A stretch of 50,297 nucleotides of DNA from Hirudo medicinalis. Lineage: Eukaryota > Annelida > Clitellata > Hirudinida > Hirudinidae. The translations under genes and the position numbers were made by a program. This document shows, piece after piece, positions 1 through 12,514 of the stretch; the first letter of the stretch is position 1; every line of letters starts with the position of its first letter. The DNA lies in assembly GCA_011800805.1 (NCBI GenBank), contig MPNW01000278.1, positions 7,381-57,677 on the forward strand, written 5' to 3'. The notes under the pieces are model-generated. The model did not search any database and had not been told where the DNA came from. It worked only from the letters and a program-made list of their open reading frames with translations.

Positions 1-197
1 AAAAAATGGTTATTTGTGGAATTTAGGCTTAATTCTTAATCAAAGCGAATAAAAACTTACGAGCTATATTCTATAAGGATATTATACATTTCTTCTAAAT
101 TTGAGCTTTGTGCACTGTTTTAAACTTAAGTTATTTCAAAAAATAGGGACTGGCTTAACCTTTTTTCTAGTACAAGCCATTTAAGGAGCATTTGCGC

Positions 198-614
198 ATG
201 GAAATAAATGACTACATTGAAAATAGAATGGAGAAAAATCAGCGTGAAAACTTTAAAACCTGCAAGAGGTTGCGAGTTAGGTGAAAAATGTATGGTGCAA
301 AATTACTGACAGCTGTGTTGCCAATGCACTCACTAGCAGGGTACACAGACAAGAAGTATTCATTTAAGGAGAGTACTGTTGCTAGACATGAAAGATTAGG
401 GTCAATGGTTCTACAGGAAATGGATTCGCAAGAAATTCAGGAAGGAGTTCAGGGTTTGGAGATTTATGATGATGTTCCAGCAGATGATGACACGACTGTT
501 TTTAAAGCTAGATTTTTCAAAAATTCTCTAATGAGGCGTATTCTAATATTCTGCCAAAACATCGTTGTTATTAATAGATGGTTAGAACTATGCATCTTGT
601 CTCCTGTAACATAA
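198..614 (+). pseudogene. Unrecognised ORF with one in-frame stop
   Basis: An ATG at 198 opens a 28-codon stretch rich in Glu, Asn, Lys and Arg that ends at TGA 282-284. The same frame resumes two codons later (ATG 288) and stays open to the stop ending at 614. The first 75 or so residues after 288 look like real protein (mixed polar and hydrophobic, then an acidic run around EIYDDVPADDD), while the last 30 look like AT-rich non-coding sequence. I do not recognise a family. It could be a decayed gene, a transposon fragment, or an exon of a gene lying off the left edge, with the TGA region containing a splice site (TTAG|GTGAAA near 280). No function is assigned. Confidence 0.25.
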
Positions 615-690
615 TAATTTGTGTACCATAAGTGAAATGTGCCGGTAGATTTTTTGGAAACACGGTTTTGCAAGCACCTTAAAAACACGC

Positions 691-761
691 TAGAACTTAT
701 TTTATTTAATTGACTAAAGTCCGTTGCATATCTAAGATGATTTGGACGTAGAACTTATTTT
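691..761 (-). mobile_element. Minimal 5'-truncated LINE-tail insertion with 13-bp duplication
   Basis: A 45-bp insert (704-748) is flanked by two perfect copies of TAGAACTTATTTT (691-703 and 749-761). On the minus strand the insert reads as the same 3' tail found at 24641-24700, 32063-32124 and at the end of the LINE near 46434-46487: a TCCAAATCATCT core, then GCAACGGACTTTA, then an AATAAATAA-like tail. The duplication plus shared 3' end indicates target-primed reverse transcription that copied only the last bases of the parent element. Confidence 0.75.
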
Positions 762-799
762 CAAGAAAACACGGTATAAGAAGATGTGATCTTATTGTA

Positions 800-960
800 G
801 AACTTACGTAATTGTAGTTTATTTATATAGTGCCATATGCATAGCGTCAGAGGCGCTTTTTGTTAACCATTTTAGCGCTCCTTCCCCAGGGCGCTTGTGG
901 CAGTGCAGGCTAGGTTTCGAACACGACACACTTATGGTGGGTTATGACGCCAATCATTAA
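800..960 (-). repeat. tRNA-derived SINE, tail type B, damaged head
   Basis: On the minus strand this contains a B-box-like GTTCGAAACC followed by the body shared with the copies at 16413 and 20108 (AGCCTGCACTGCCA, AAGCGCC, GGTTAACAAAAAGCG, CTATGCATATGGCACTA). The 5' tRNA-like head is shortened and divergent, so the A box is poor. It is the type B tail, ending in an AAATGAAGTACATTTAC-like sequence. Confidence 0.65.
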
Positions 961-2676
961 ATCACTGAAGTTATTTTAGGTTGAAGTTATTGAGATAATA
1001 ATGGAAATGAAATAAAGTTTACCGAAGATATTCTTGGCCTCGTTAATCTGCAAAATGCAACAAACTAACTTAAATATCGAATCATTTATTCAGTAGATTA
1101 ACATATTCAGTAGATTGTGCATAAATTTGAAAATTTATCAATAAATTGAGGATGACATTTCCAGGTTAGTGTTTTTATAAGTATGTTCTTATGCGATTCA
1201 CTTAGAATTTATTTTTTAAAGCGTCAAAGTTAAAATACAGCTAAATTAAAGTTAAAATGTCCATCGCTGCCTACACAGGCTGTTAAGTGCTATGAGTTTT
1301 CATTAGATGCATCATTGTTATAGACAATAATCTTGGCGCTAAAGTGCTTAGAATTTTAGTATTTCAGACTGACTCGTATTAAAGTTGTTATTTATTGGAG
1401 ACAATAACAAATAATTTTGTTAGCTTAAGAATTTAACCAAAGAAGCAAAATTCAACTAAACTTCTTAATAGGGAGTCCAACGTGTCTGCACCATCGAAAT
1501 TCATCTACGAAACGAGGACTGAGTGGGGAGTGATGAGGTAATGACTTTGTTATTGCAGCGTATAGACCGACGTTCGTTCTGCATTTGTTCAACAAGCGCC
1601 TTGAGCACGTCAAATTGTGAGATAAATAAGACAATGTCGTCGAGGCAGAAAGCACAACCTGAAATGTCAAAGGTCAAAGTTGACTAGTACGATACTATTA
1701 TTGAGTCGATCGAGAATTAAAGAATCGGCTGTGCATTAACATTGCATTACATTGATTATAGCTGAACATTTACACAACAATATAAGTGCTGTAATTATTC
1801 CATTGCATATCATTGCATATTTCATGAGGGAAGAAGAAGCAACCTGGTTCGAATAAAGACGAAGATACGGTCAGAGATTTATTCACCCCTGCCCCCTTTA
1901 AGGGGGGATTCTTCACCCCCAACATTTTTAGGAAACCCTTCTAGTGGCTGCACCCCCACTAGGGGAAAGGGGGGTATATATTCTCAAGCAACCAAAACAC
2001 TAAATTCCAAATGTTATGTTCTCGGCGCATTGATTCGTGATCCATTTCGGCCCCCCGAATAACAGTTGCCAACCTCTCAATTTTGTAAATGTATGCAAGG
2101 GAGAAGTTAGATTTCAATTTAGTCTTGGCAAAGCAAAAAAAAAATCAGATGACGTCATTTGTGAAATCTGCAGCCATTTGGGGACATGCATCTACGGCTC
2201 TTACTCCCAAATGTTAAAATTCTACACGTATCCAAAAAAGGTATCCACAAAGTACCAATACATTAAAAGAAAAACCGCTAGACAATTTGCAACGTTCACT
2301 AGAGGGTCTTAAATTCTCTAAAATTAACATTTGGATGATACCTTTTGATTCCTCTTATTGCTGGCAAGAATGTGATTGCAGAGGCTGTCTAAAACGGACG
2401 TTGCAGATAACGCTTCCGTGACTTCGCTATTCATGTAAGCAAGACACGAAATTAGGTTAGCTGAAAATGAAATTTGGAATTATTTATTTGTGATCGGTTT
2501 ATTAGAAACAGTTTAAATATTAGAGCAAAGTCTGCAAATCATCTTATATAGCGGGGGTTGTAATGAAGTTAAGCACGTAAAATCCAGACAGAAAATGAAA
2601 TAAATTAGAATAATGTAAAATAAAAAAAAATAGAATGAAATATAGCTGATGTTCTCAAATGAAAAATGTATCATTT
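961..2676. other. Intergenic AT-rich sequence with a C/G-rich hairpin cluster
   Basis: No supported gene is seen here. Short ORFs at 1452-1670 and 2037-2312 have no recognisable domain. The only structure is at 1886-1975, where AT-rich DNA is interrupted by CCCCCTTTAAGGGGGG and, further on, a 7-bp stem CTAGTGG/CCACTAG with nearby C and G runs. A minus-strand AATAAA at 2488-2483 lies about 190 bases after the ANKAR-like stop codon and probably serves that gene. Confidence 0.5.
2483..2488 (-). terminator. Poly(A) signal for the ANKAR-like gene
   Basis: AATAAA on the minus strand lies 189 bases past the stop codon at 2677. It is the first canonical hexamer I see downstream of the coding end. 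The assignment is by position only. Confidence 0.5.
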
Positions 2677-5600
2677 CTAGAAAAACTCAAGATGTTTCGT
2701 ACATGTCAGAACTATGATTTCATCATCCATTGGAGCTTCCAAGTTATCAACCAAACGAAGCAGAGATTTGGACGTTAATTCAACTCGTCTTTCTGTAGAA
2801 ATGACCTTCACCAGAATTATCACCTAACGAAATCAAGTGAATGACATAAACATCTCGGAAGTTTTTTAAGGTCTTCATTTACTTGAAAGGCAGCTTCAGA
2901 TCTGTCAAAACGATTTCCTGAATCTAACAACTTCGATATATTATCTATGCACCTGCTACTGGCTTCTTTTTTAACTTTTTGATGAAAACCCTTATTTAGG
3001 CAGAAAATAGCAAGAGCTTTTCCAGCTTTCAATTGTATCGACTGAAAATTGCGTAAAATGCCAAAATTAATAAAATAAATGTAATTTATTAGCTCCTCAC
3101 TTTATCCTCCAACTCGAGCAGATTATTAAAGACATTAAAAGTGAACTTGTTGGAATGTTTCAGAAAAATATCCTGGTTATTTTTGTTGCGCAGAACCAAA
3201 CAGGAAATGGCGGTCAGAATTTCAGCCGTGAGGAGTTTGTCGTCGATTGTTTCACTTTTCATTTCAAGTTCATGGAGTTTTTCTGAAAGCCAGAACATCA
3301 TTCCTTTTTCGGCTAGTTTTGTCTGCGTGTTGTGGTTATTTCTGAGAGCTAGACCTTTGAAATAAAGTTTATGTTTTTTTTTATTACAGAACAGCTGTGA
3401 TTACAATGGGTCCATCGTGGACTAAACGTTATTTTAGGCAAATAATATTGTTAATAATAAATTGCGGGATAGATGGAAGAACAATTGAAATGCTGCTAGT
3501 GACTTAGTTGATTACAATTTGTAACGATAATTCATAATGCTTAAATTTATTTATTCGTAGTTTTGTTATTTATTTATAATTCTACTACTGACCGACGCTG
3601 AGATGAGTAACTACTCCAGCCACAGACATCAAAACATGGGACGACATTTTGGAATTTCTAACAATTCTCATTAGAGAATTTACAACTCCACGGTCGGCCA
3701 TTTTGTCTTGTTTAGACGCGTCTTCGTGAATCATAGCCTTGATGGCTTCTGAACCTTGACAACGTTAAGTGCCAGCTCAATTAAATTATGAATTAGAATT
3801 ATGAATACAATAATTATAAATTATGAATTAGAAACAATCTCTTACAATTTTTTTACGCTCACAATACACGAAGCGGACTTTAGTTATTACAGAACAAAAT
3901 TTCCAGTTTCTTATTCAAATGAATCCCACCTATAAGCTGAAGAATTTGTGAATCATCCATGATCATCTCTATAAGGACACCCATGCCGATCATCTCTGCC
4001 GTCATCTTCTGATTCTCTTTACCTGAAAGACTCCACATTGCCAGGGCTGCTTTTTCTTTCAGTTCAGTAGAAAACGTCTAGAATGATAATCATAAATATG
4101 GCAAAATAAAATACATAAGATTAAGCACTCTAGCAATTAGTTTTAACATTTTTGTTCAACATAGTTAATTTAAACAATCGCAATATTTATGTAAAGTGGT
4201 TTCTTTATTTGAGATTACATGATTAACTTAACTTAACGCTTGTAAAATCAACGTAAACGTTTGATTTATTGTAATCTTGTAAAGGATAAGAGTCCCAGTT
4301 GCATCATTAAGTCACAATGATTGTATCATTGTGTTAGCAAGCAATGATTATAATCACCTTTATGAGTCCGATTAAAGTTTCCAGGCAACCAACGTTGATG
4401 AAAATTTTCTGGCAATAATTGTTTCCTCTGACAATCTTCTCAATTAGGTTGCAGGCTTCAATTTGCACCTCAGTAGCGTCGTGTCTTCTCAATAGCTGTG
4501 TTATTATCCTACAATATGAGTAAATTGAAATCATATAAATACATTATATTGAGTAATATTTACAATTAATTAGTTTAATAAATTGAATCATCAATGAAGC
4601 AAACAACCAAGCAGTGTTGTCTCCTTCTCCGATATGGTCGACTACTGCCATCTGAATTTCCCAATTGTCTTCCACAATTGCTGCCAGAGTTGTGATCGCT
4701 TCTTTTGTAACCGGATCTTTAAAAATAGAATTCAGTTGACTCTCGTTTGTATCAATAGAAGTCGAAGATCTGGGTATAAGACACGGGAATGAAAGGAATA
4801 GTGCTACCAGGTTGAGATCTGAGCATTTGGACAATTGGTCGAATGATCCCAGACTTCATTGTTCTAAGTTTATTTTCATGATTATCTGTACATAGCAACC
4901 TCAGAGTTGTTAATATTGAATTCATCAGCGGACAGTCGTCTGTTGGTTTCAGTTGGCCAATTAGAGCTTCGAGGCAGTTTGATTGAACAAATTCCAAACT
5001 CTGAGCAACACATTTATTTTTAATTAAAACTGCCTTAAAGATATTTTATGTGATCAATATATTTCTCAAATTCTTTCATTTAAATTTTGAACATCGAAGA
5101 CAATCCTAATGCTATCGTCAAACTGAAATACCCCAAATGTTTTGAAATAAAATGAATCGAAATTCCTGACATTTTTTGTGATTTAATTTGAATAAATTGA
5201 TTAATAATTTCATAGATTCAACAAACCATAAATTGTCGCAGCTCTGCTATGATGGCGGAGGCTCTTAGGATGATATCCCTTTGACCGGTTCCAAATAATT
5301 CGACAATGGTGGCAGCTGAGCCTGGAATTCTAGAAATCAATTTTCTCACTTCAAACTCTTTGGTGATGTTGCAAACAATTTCTGTGATCGCCTCGTGGAA
5401 AAAATCAACGAAAGTCTTTGTTTTGTTTTGGAGCAGAAAAAACAGATTTTGTACTCCAGCTATAAATAAATAAATAAAAATTAATATAAATAAACTTGGA
5501 CGATAACTAGTCGATTAAAGAAATTAATCTTAGTTTACTTGTATTTAAAAACTTTGACCAATAACAAAAGCTGGAGTTGGTTAAATGAGCAAGACATTTT

Positions 5601-8600
5601 AATGAACTCAGAGATGTTCTAAGGTCAGATGATTTCAGCATATCTACAAGAAAATATATTTAAATATGAATGAAAAAGTCATAAATTAGAACGACGAGTA
5701 TTTCGTTACTTGGAGGCGGGAATGAAAAAATCTATAAATAAACTGAGAATAATAATAACAATAATATTAATATTAATTAGATAATGAAAACAAATCGAGC
5801 CTGAGATGGTTGACCAAACATCCAGCGATATCGTGTTAATGAGAAATTCTATTATTCCGTGGCGACCATTCAATACAGCCAATTCCACCACTCCACGTCC
5901 ACTCGAGTCTCTAACTCTGACGTCACTTCCGAGTTTGTAGAGCAACTGGAAGCTGTCGAGAGTTCCGTAAGTGGCACTGAGTAAAAGGGGAGTGGACTGA
6001 TGTCTGAAAGGAGGTTTTAAATAATAATAATAAATAATTCCATGTCAAGTAATAATTTGATAATTCATAATTCCACTTTTTAATCATGTTCGTAGTCATC
6101 GTAATTTTACGATCAATTTGTATAACTTATTAAAAGCAATATATGAATTACATACTAACAGTTAAATAAAATATATAAATTATTATTAAATGATATAAAT
6201 TCATAAGATATAATTAAATGCATTGGTATAAATTAATGACGTTGTTAATAAGAGTGCCAAACCTACTCATCAGCGGTTTTTAGTTCGATTAAAAGTGGAT
6301 AATTCTGGACAAGCACTCTTATGATGTCTGGGTGGTCGTTCAAAGTGGCATGATGGATGGAGGTCCATCCATTTAAGTCTTTCGATGACATCATCACCCC
6401 GCAACCAATAAGGAAGGAAACAGTTTCCAAAGAACCAGCGTGGCACGCAATAAGAAAGGCAGTCATACCTACATTACAATAATAATCGTTACTCTTTTAA
6501 ATCCTACCAAAAAACAATTGCAAATGGCCTTAATTTTCAAAACAAACCTGTCTTTACATATTTTTCATTGATATCGCATCCGCTTCCCATTAGAAGTGAT
6601 ATAACATTTGGTCTGTTGTAAAGAGCTGCCAATTGCAGCAGAGATAACTTGTCCTCCTCCGTTACGCTTTGTTCATCGTCATTCTCTTCTTTGTTGAATT
6701 CAATGGAATCCTTTTCACTCGGAGTCTGTGTTGGTGCCCTCGTTTCAATGAGACTGACTCGATACGTGTTCTTTCGACTTGAGGAGGAGGTTCTGACTCG
6801 AGAGGAAGTTGACTCCTGGCAGCTGTTGAGTCTAAATGCAGGACCTTTCTTCAGAAGATTCATGAAAACATTCAACATGCCGTATTTGCATGATGTCCTT
6901 AGTCCTCTCTGTAGATTCTGCTAATGAAGATGAGACGGAATTAGATTGACATTATACTATACTTCGTTTTGATAATTTCTCCTTGGCTTTTGTTTTTATG
7001 AAGTTTAAATATCAACTAATCCATCAACATTCATCTAGCCAATTATTCAAATATTATATGATAGCATGCTTTCCACTTACTCTGCACTTGAGAGCTTCTC
7101 TGTAGCCACAGATGTTCTTAAAATGCTCATGCATGTTGATATCATTAATTGGCTCAACGTTACCTCGATGCTTGTAAAGTTCATCGTTGAATTCCATAAA
7201 CCATCCAGGTGGTTCTGCTTGACAATTGAAAGGCACCAAAAAGTATCTGAAATCAAGATACTTTTTATTTCTCCATGTTTCTCTCAAAGCACCTCATATC
7301 TCAGAAAAGCCCCAAGAAGAAATTTCTACACTGTAGTAGGACGTGTTTGCCAAATATCTGTATTTTTAATTAATTTATTTGTTTATTTGTATTTTTGTAC
7401 TTAGCCGATCTTTTGAGTGCCTGTTGTATCCCAATGGGATGTGAAGGCACTTTTTAGTTGATCTACCATATATATATCGCCCTAGGGTAGGGGCGCTCCC
7501 TGGCGGTGCAGGCTGGGTTGCGAACGCGACATATTACGACTGTTGCTATTACGACCGCATGCAGGAACGCAACCCATTCGGCCAACCTGAACGCCTATTT
7601 ATTTCAATTCTTGTCGGGAAGGGCCGAAAGACCACTAACACTGTTTAAAACCAACACAAAATAAAAAAATATTTTATTTTCTGACAAAATTCGTAACTCA
7701 AAATAATGGATATAATATGAAAACTTTGCGCAAATTGCAGATAAAATTTTGTCATTAACTCGTTTTGGACTTTAAATATTAATAAAATTAATAAAGAAAT
7801 AAAATCCTTAAAGGATTGGTACTCACATTTTATTGTTTATTCTTATCAATGGATACGTTGCATCTTCTTCTTCTGATGATGATGATGATGGCTGTGACGT
7901 CACAAAATTTTGGCTTTCTTTCGTGATGATGTTGTGAGCGCTTATAATGGCCTTAATTTCTGACTCACCATCTTCTTTATTCAGAGGTTTAGGAAGGTTA
8001 ATGTCAAAGGTTAAACCTTGAAAACCATAAGAGTGATTAATATTCATTAAGTTGTATTTACATGTAATTGAATTTAAGGGTCGTCCATTACTTATGTCAA
8101 CAAATTTAAGCTAATTTTTGACCCTCTCCCTTGTCAATAACTGTCAAACTTTTAGAAATCCCCATATCAAAATTAGAGGTATTAGGTATTAGAGGTGCTG
8201 ATTTAAATTGGTTTCAAAATGATTTATCTAATAGAAGACAAAGAGTCGTGTATAATGATGTTTGTTCCTCTGATACTGTTATTGATTATGGTGTTCCTCA
8301 GGGCTCTATTTTGGGTCCTCTTTATTCCTAATTTATATTAATGATTTTCAGTGTTCTTCGAGTTTAATCAAACTGTTATTATATGCAGGTGATATAGTTG
8401 TATATATATCTGGGAAAAATGTAAATAATCTTATTACTTCACTCAATAATGAATTAATTCTTTTTAATAATTGGTTTATTAAAAATTGTTTTTCTCTTAA
8501 TATTAACAAGCCTAATTTCATTATTTTTCATTCTTGTAGGAAAGTAATTGAATGTAACTCTTCTCTTAATATAAATAATATTTTCTTTAATAGAGTCTCG

Positions 8601-9880
8601 AGTATTAGATATCTAGGGGTCTTAATAGATGAGCATTTATCTTAGCTCACACATAATCTCTTACGTTCAAAATCATGTTTCTAGGAATATAGGTATAATT
8701 TCCAGAATTCGGCCATTTGTTAATACAAAAGTAGCTCTTCTATTATATTTTTCTCTTGTCTATCCTTATATAACTTATTGCAATATCATATNAAAATCAT
8801 GTTTCTAGGAATATAGGTATAATTTCCAGAATTCGGCCATTTGTTAATACAAAAGTAGCTCTTCTATTATATTTTTCTCTTGTCTATCCTTATATAACTT
8901 ATTGCAATATCATATGGGCATCTACTTATAACACACACTTACATCAATTGAATGTTTTGCAAAAGCGGATTATAAGAATAATTTTCTTGTTAACACCTTT
9001 GTCATCAACTGTCTCTGCATTCACTAACAATAGTCTATTAAATATATCACAAATTCGTAATTTACAAACCGCTCTTTTCATGTTTTTATATGATTTCAAT
9101 TCTCTTCCCAAAATATTCTCTGGCTTTTTTATATCAAGCAATAACTACAACAATCCTTCTCATTTTTTAAGTAATGCACATGAATATAGTCCTTTTTTTT
9201 TCTAAGTCCACTCTAAAATTATTCTCGATTCAATGTTATGGCCCTAGACTTTACTCCTCTAGACCTTCATCTATCAAAGATCTAATTCAATTAAATACGT
9301 GTCATTTTAATTTGCTTTATTTATTGTTTAAAAAGTCGTATAAACAATATTTATTGCGTGGAATTGTATAGTTTATGATTTTGTAAATTACTCTTTGTAA
9401 AAGCTTCCTGTATATAATGATTTATCGGGTCAGCCTGATAGCGGAAGCGTGCGCTTCCTTAAGGCTGGCCCTTTGAGTTTATTTGAATTTGTTGTAATGC
9501 TTTTACTTTGTAGATAACAGCTTGTTTGTTTGAATCAATAAAACTCAAAAAAACCCTTTAAAAAAAATTATATCAAAAAACTGACTCCCCTACAAATGTT
9601 TTCACAATTTTTAATTTGTACTTTGTAACACTTTGAATTTGCGATTATTTTATTTTGAAATAAAGTAATAGTTAAACTGAATGTTATTGTAAATTTTTTA
9701 ATGTCAGCTATTTCATCTTCCCGCGGGAAAGTATTATTATTATTATTATCATTATCATAATCATTATCGTTATCGTTATCGTTATCGTTATCATTATTGT
9801 TATTATTGTTATTAGTGTTACTATTGTTACTATTATTACTATTATTGCTATTATTACTATTATTACTATTATTGTTATTA

Positions 9881-9925
<45 letters not shown>

Positions 9926-12433
9926 GTCTAACATTATTGTAAGATTGTAACTATAGGCCTAGTATCAGATTCATCATCTCCATCATTTTGTTGAACTGAT
10001 AAAATATCAAAATGTTCCTTGTGTGCAATAATTTCCATCAGTTCTTTCTGCCGTTTGGCAGCCAATTGAATTGGCTGAAGGTTTTTTTGTTGCCCCTTCA
10101 CAGCGGCCCTGCTTGCGAAGCAACTTAGAGGTTACAACATATTTTGCAAATCCGTTCAAGAAGTGACGACTGAAAGACTAATAGTAATTTTATAAATCCA
10201 TCTGTCAAACTTTAGATTTTTTATCATAAAAATATCGCTGTTGACGTCATTTAATCTTAACCCCCCCCCTATCTTGTTGACATAATTTATGAAACAATTA
10301 ATATTATTTGCATTATGATTAAATGTAATTATAGAATTAAAGCAACCAATGTTCATTGTATTACCTTAAATATGAAAATTAAAAAGATTAAACGAATGAT
10401 TTTATTTTGAAAGAATATTCTGTCCTTCAAATGATTAAATGAAGTTTTCATTATAAAATAATTACAAAAATAATTTAACGCATGAAAGTTATATTTAAGT
10501 TTACAAAATAGGCATACATTGTAACATGAACATCGTTGTAACATGAATCAGTTGACGAAAATTAATGAATGACATTTTAACAACTGACCTGTGTTTAGCA
10601 TGCACTCATTTGCTTCCAAACATCTATCAAGAGTTTTTTCCGACTGTTCTGCTTATTTTAATGGAAAATGGAATAAGTAATAGAATGTCATTTAAGTAAA
10701 AAAAAAGTCCGTGGCAATAACAATATTTCACAATGATTGGCTATTAATAATTAATTCAAATCTAGGATTTGACATCGGAACGTTGCATGCCAAACCCTCT
10801 GATTGAATGAAACATAATTGCAGTCTCGCATTCATCATCATCACCAGCAGCAGAATCATCATCGTCAGCACCAACAATGTGTTGAGTAATTTATTTATCC
10901 GCTGAATGACTTTATCCGCTGATTTACTTGTCCTATCAAAACGACCAGTTTATTGAACAACTTTATCTTATCTCAAAATTTTATTCTCAAGCCTAAACCC
11001 GTTTCATGTCTAGCATCTATTATTATCATCATCGGTAGCAGCATCATTATCGTCACTATCACCATCATCAGTCGAACCTGCTGGTAATGACTTGTCGACT
11101 GACATTATTACTTTCTTTTTTAAGTTGGCAACCATGAAGGTAGAAATGAGTGCGACCATTTCTAAGTGGAACAACAGTTTCACCAAGCTCTCATCTTCTT
11201 CCAATTTACTGGAAATAAGGCGCCGCTCACGAAGCAACATGGCCGACATAGATGTGGGCAGATCTTCTAAGGAAAGTAGAGAACTGCAGAGACCCCAACT
11301 TAAAAAATCATATTTCGATTAACGTCTCACGTTATTCTGCCAATCGAACAAATTTTCACCTGGTTCTCACAAGGAAAATGTTGTCGTGTTGGAGATGAGA
11401 TTCCACTCGAAAGTTGGCTCGCAGCTCGTGATTCCTCCAGAAATTCAAGCCATTATCCACCATCTTTCCTTGTTCTTCTGGATAATTTTCGAACGAACCC
11501 TTAAGAAGCGCCCAATGTCTGGTCAGAGCATCATCCATTTCTTGAGCGAAATTTTCGAGTTTTGAGTTTTTGTATGCCGGGGGAACTATTCTCACTCTTC
11601 CCTCCTTACTGGCTACGGTTGTCCAGGTTGGTGGCTGGACATTATCGTGGCACTAATTAATTAATAGTTTCGAAGTTTCTTTCTGATGATATCCAACTAA
11701 CCTGGTTAAGTAGACATATACCGGTGAGGAGCTCCTGGACCAAGGTGTGAATTTCGTTAACTTTTAAATATTCAACTCCACTTCGATAAGGAATTAAAAA
11801 TATTTGTGGCGACAATAACGACGGCGACGACGATACGGATCGAGGATGTGGTGAAGTCAAGGAGATGGATGGTCGGGGAGGAGCAGAATGAGACAAATGT
11901 CTGGTTGGGCAGGTAACGGACGAAGATGTAGGTGGCACCAACACCGGTGAGGTTGGGGTCAAGGTTGAGAGCGATGGCGGGGATCCTGATGACTTGGTTT
12001 TGAAGATAAGCGGCAGTCGCTTTCCAAAGGTCATAGGTAGGAGAGGCGATGATGATTTCAGAGGAGAAAATACTCTGCCCTCCAGATTGGTTCCTGGCAA
12101 CGGTGTCATGATCACCAAAGGAATGAGCTTCTTTGGTCGAAAATGACGCAATACCAACTGATCTACAAGCAATGGACGGTGGAAAGATGGAGATGATAAA
12201 GGTCGGCTGGAGGGATCATTTTTAGTTGAACTATCATTGAAGCATGCTGGACTTTCAATGACCTGTTTCACTTCGGACGCACCAAAGATAGGTGCTGATT
12301 TCTTCTGAAATTCAGTAGCAAAATACCACATTTTGCCGCTGGCAGAATATGTTAATAATTCTTGGATTCCTGAAGAATCGAATCTTTCAAAAAAACACAA
12401 CGACCACTTTTTACTGGAGTCATTAGTAACCAT
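2677..12433 (-). CDS. ANKAR: ANKAR-like ankyrin and armadillo repeat protein
   Basis: Exons by position, 5' to 3': 12433-11702, 11652-11360, 11298 to about 11063, 10651-10589, 8016-7827, 7246-7081, 6920-6548, 6468-6267, 6003 to about 5792, 5643-5539, 5459-5227, 5000-4808, 4716 to about 4605, 4508-4358, 4077-3930, 3754-3593, 3354-3101, 3041-2883, 2823-2677. Junction phases agree and the sum gives about 1370 aa, near the known length of ANKAR (about 1430). The first 240 residues are Ser/Pro-rich. Ankyrin units (LLQLAALYNRPNVISLL; LNGWTSIHHATLNDHPDIIRVL; GRGVVELAVLNGRHGIIEFL) span roughly residues 650-815; armadillo helices follow from about 860 to 1330 (ALAMWSLSG, AITTLAAIVEDN). The ANK-then-ARM order is the ANKAR signature. 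These are scaffold-type repeats and no enzyme motif is seen. Exon ends marked 'about' have alternative donors. A LINE and a microsatellite sit in the 10588-8017 intron. Confidence 0.85.
7400..7592 (-). repeat. tRNA-derived SINE, tail type A
   Basis: On the minus strand the head reads GGTTGGCCGAATGGGTTGCG (A-box-like TGGCCGAATGG) and about 60 bases later GTTCGCAACCC (B-box-like). The body then diverges from type B copies: TAGGGCGATATATATATGG, then AAAAAGTGCCTTCAC and a tail ending ACTCAAAAGATCGGCTAA. The copy at 28838 has the same tail. It lies just upstream of the 7246-7081 exon, in an intron of the ANKAR-like gene. Confidence 0.75.
8140..9560 (+). mobile_element. Degenerate CR1/Jockey-like LINE, RT C-terminal half and 3' UTR
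   Basis: The translated fragments carry typical reverse transcriptase blocks: WFQNDLSNRRQRV, then GVPQGSILGPL, then YAGDIVVYI where the active YADD box should be, then SLNINKPNFIIF and RYLGVLID. After 8930 the C-terminal region of such elements follows (LQKRIIRIIF; GPRLYSSRPSSIKDL). Several stops and frame changes plus the D-to-G change in YADD make it dead. The 3' part has a strong stem-loop (9428-9472) and an AATAAA at about 9537. An internal 123-bp repeat around the N at 8792 looks like an assembly artefact. It sits on the opposite strand inside an ANKAR intron. Confidence 0.8.
8669..8915. other. Probable assembly join: 123-bp duplication around a single N
   Basis: Bases 8669-8791 and 8793-8915 are identical and separated by one N at 8792. 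Overlap of contig ends that were not merged explains this better than a real tandem duplication, because the same pattern occurs at 32420 and 43289. Confidence 0.8.
9733..9925. repeat. ATT/ATC-type microsatellite
   Basis: About 190 bases of imperfect trinucleotide and hexanucleotide repeat: TTA units, then ATCATT and ATCGTT units, then TTATTG/TTACTA units, ending in a pure TTA run. It is in the large ANKAR intron and has no coding potential. Confidence 0.9.
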
Positions 12434-12505
12434 TTTGTTTTAGTAGCAATGAGAAGACTATGGAATATCCACAGAATGAAAGTGAATTATTCAAACTGTT
12501 AGCCA

Positions 12506-12514
12506 CCTTTTATA
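12506..12514 (-). promoter_or_regulatory. TATA box of the ANKAR-like gene
   Basis: The minus strand reads TATAAAAGG, a near-perfect TATA box, ending 72 bases before the ATG at 12433. That spacing allows a transcription start around 12480 and a short 5' leader. It supports 12433 as the true start, though the start itself is inferred. Confidence 0.55.

Noticed and set aside
282..284. In-frame TGA as a selenocysteine codon
   Set aside because: No selenoprotein family is recognised and no downstream stem-loop could be supported; decay or splicing is simpler.
4766..4803. A 38-nt intron in the ANKAR-like gene
   Set aside because: The phase does not fit. A 91-nt intron (4807-4717) joins the armadillo repeats in frame.
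6649..6924. Plus-strand ORF of 91 aa
   Set aside because: It is antisense to the ankyrin exon 6920-6548, which has clear repeat motifs and matching splice phases.
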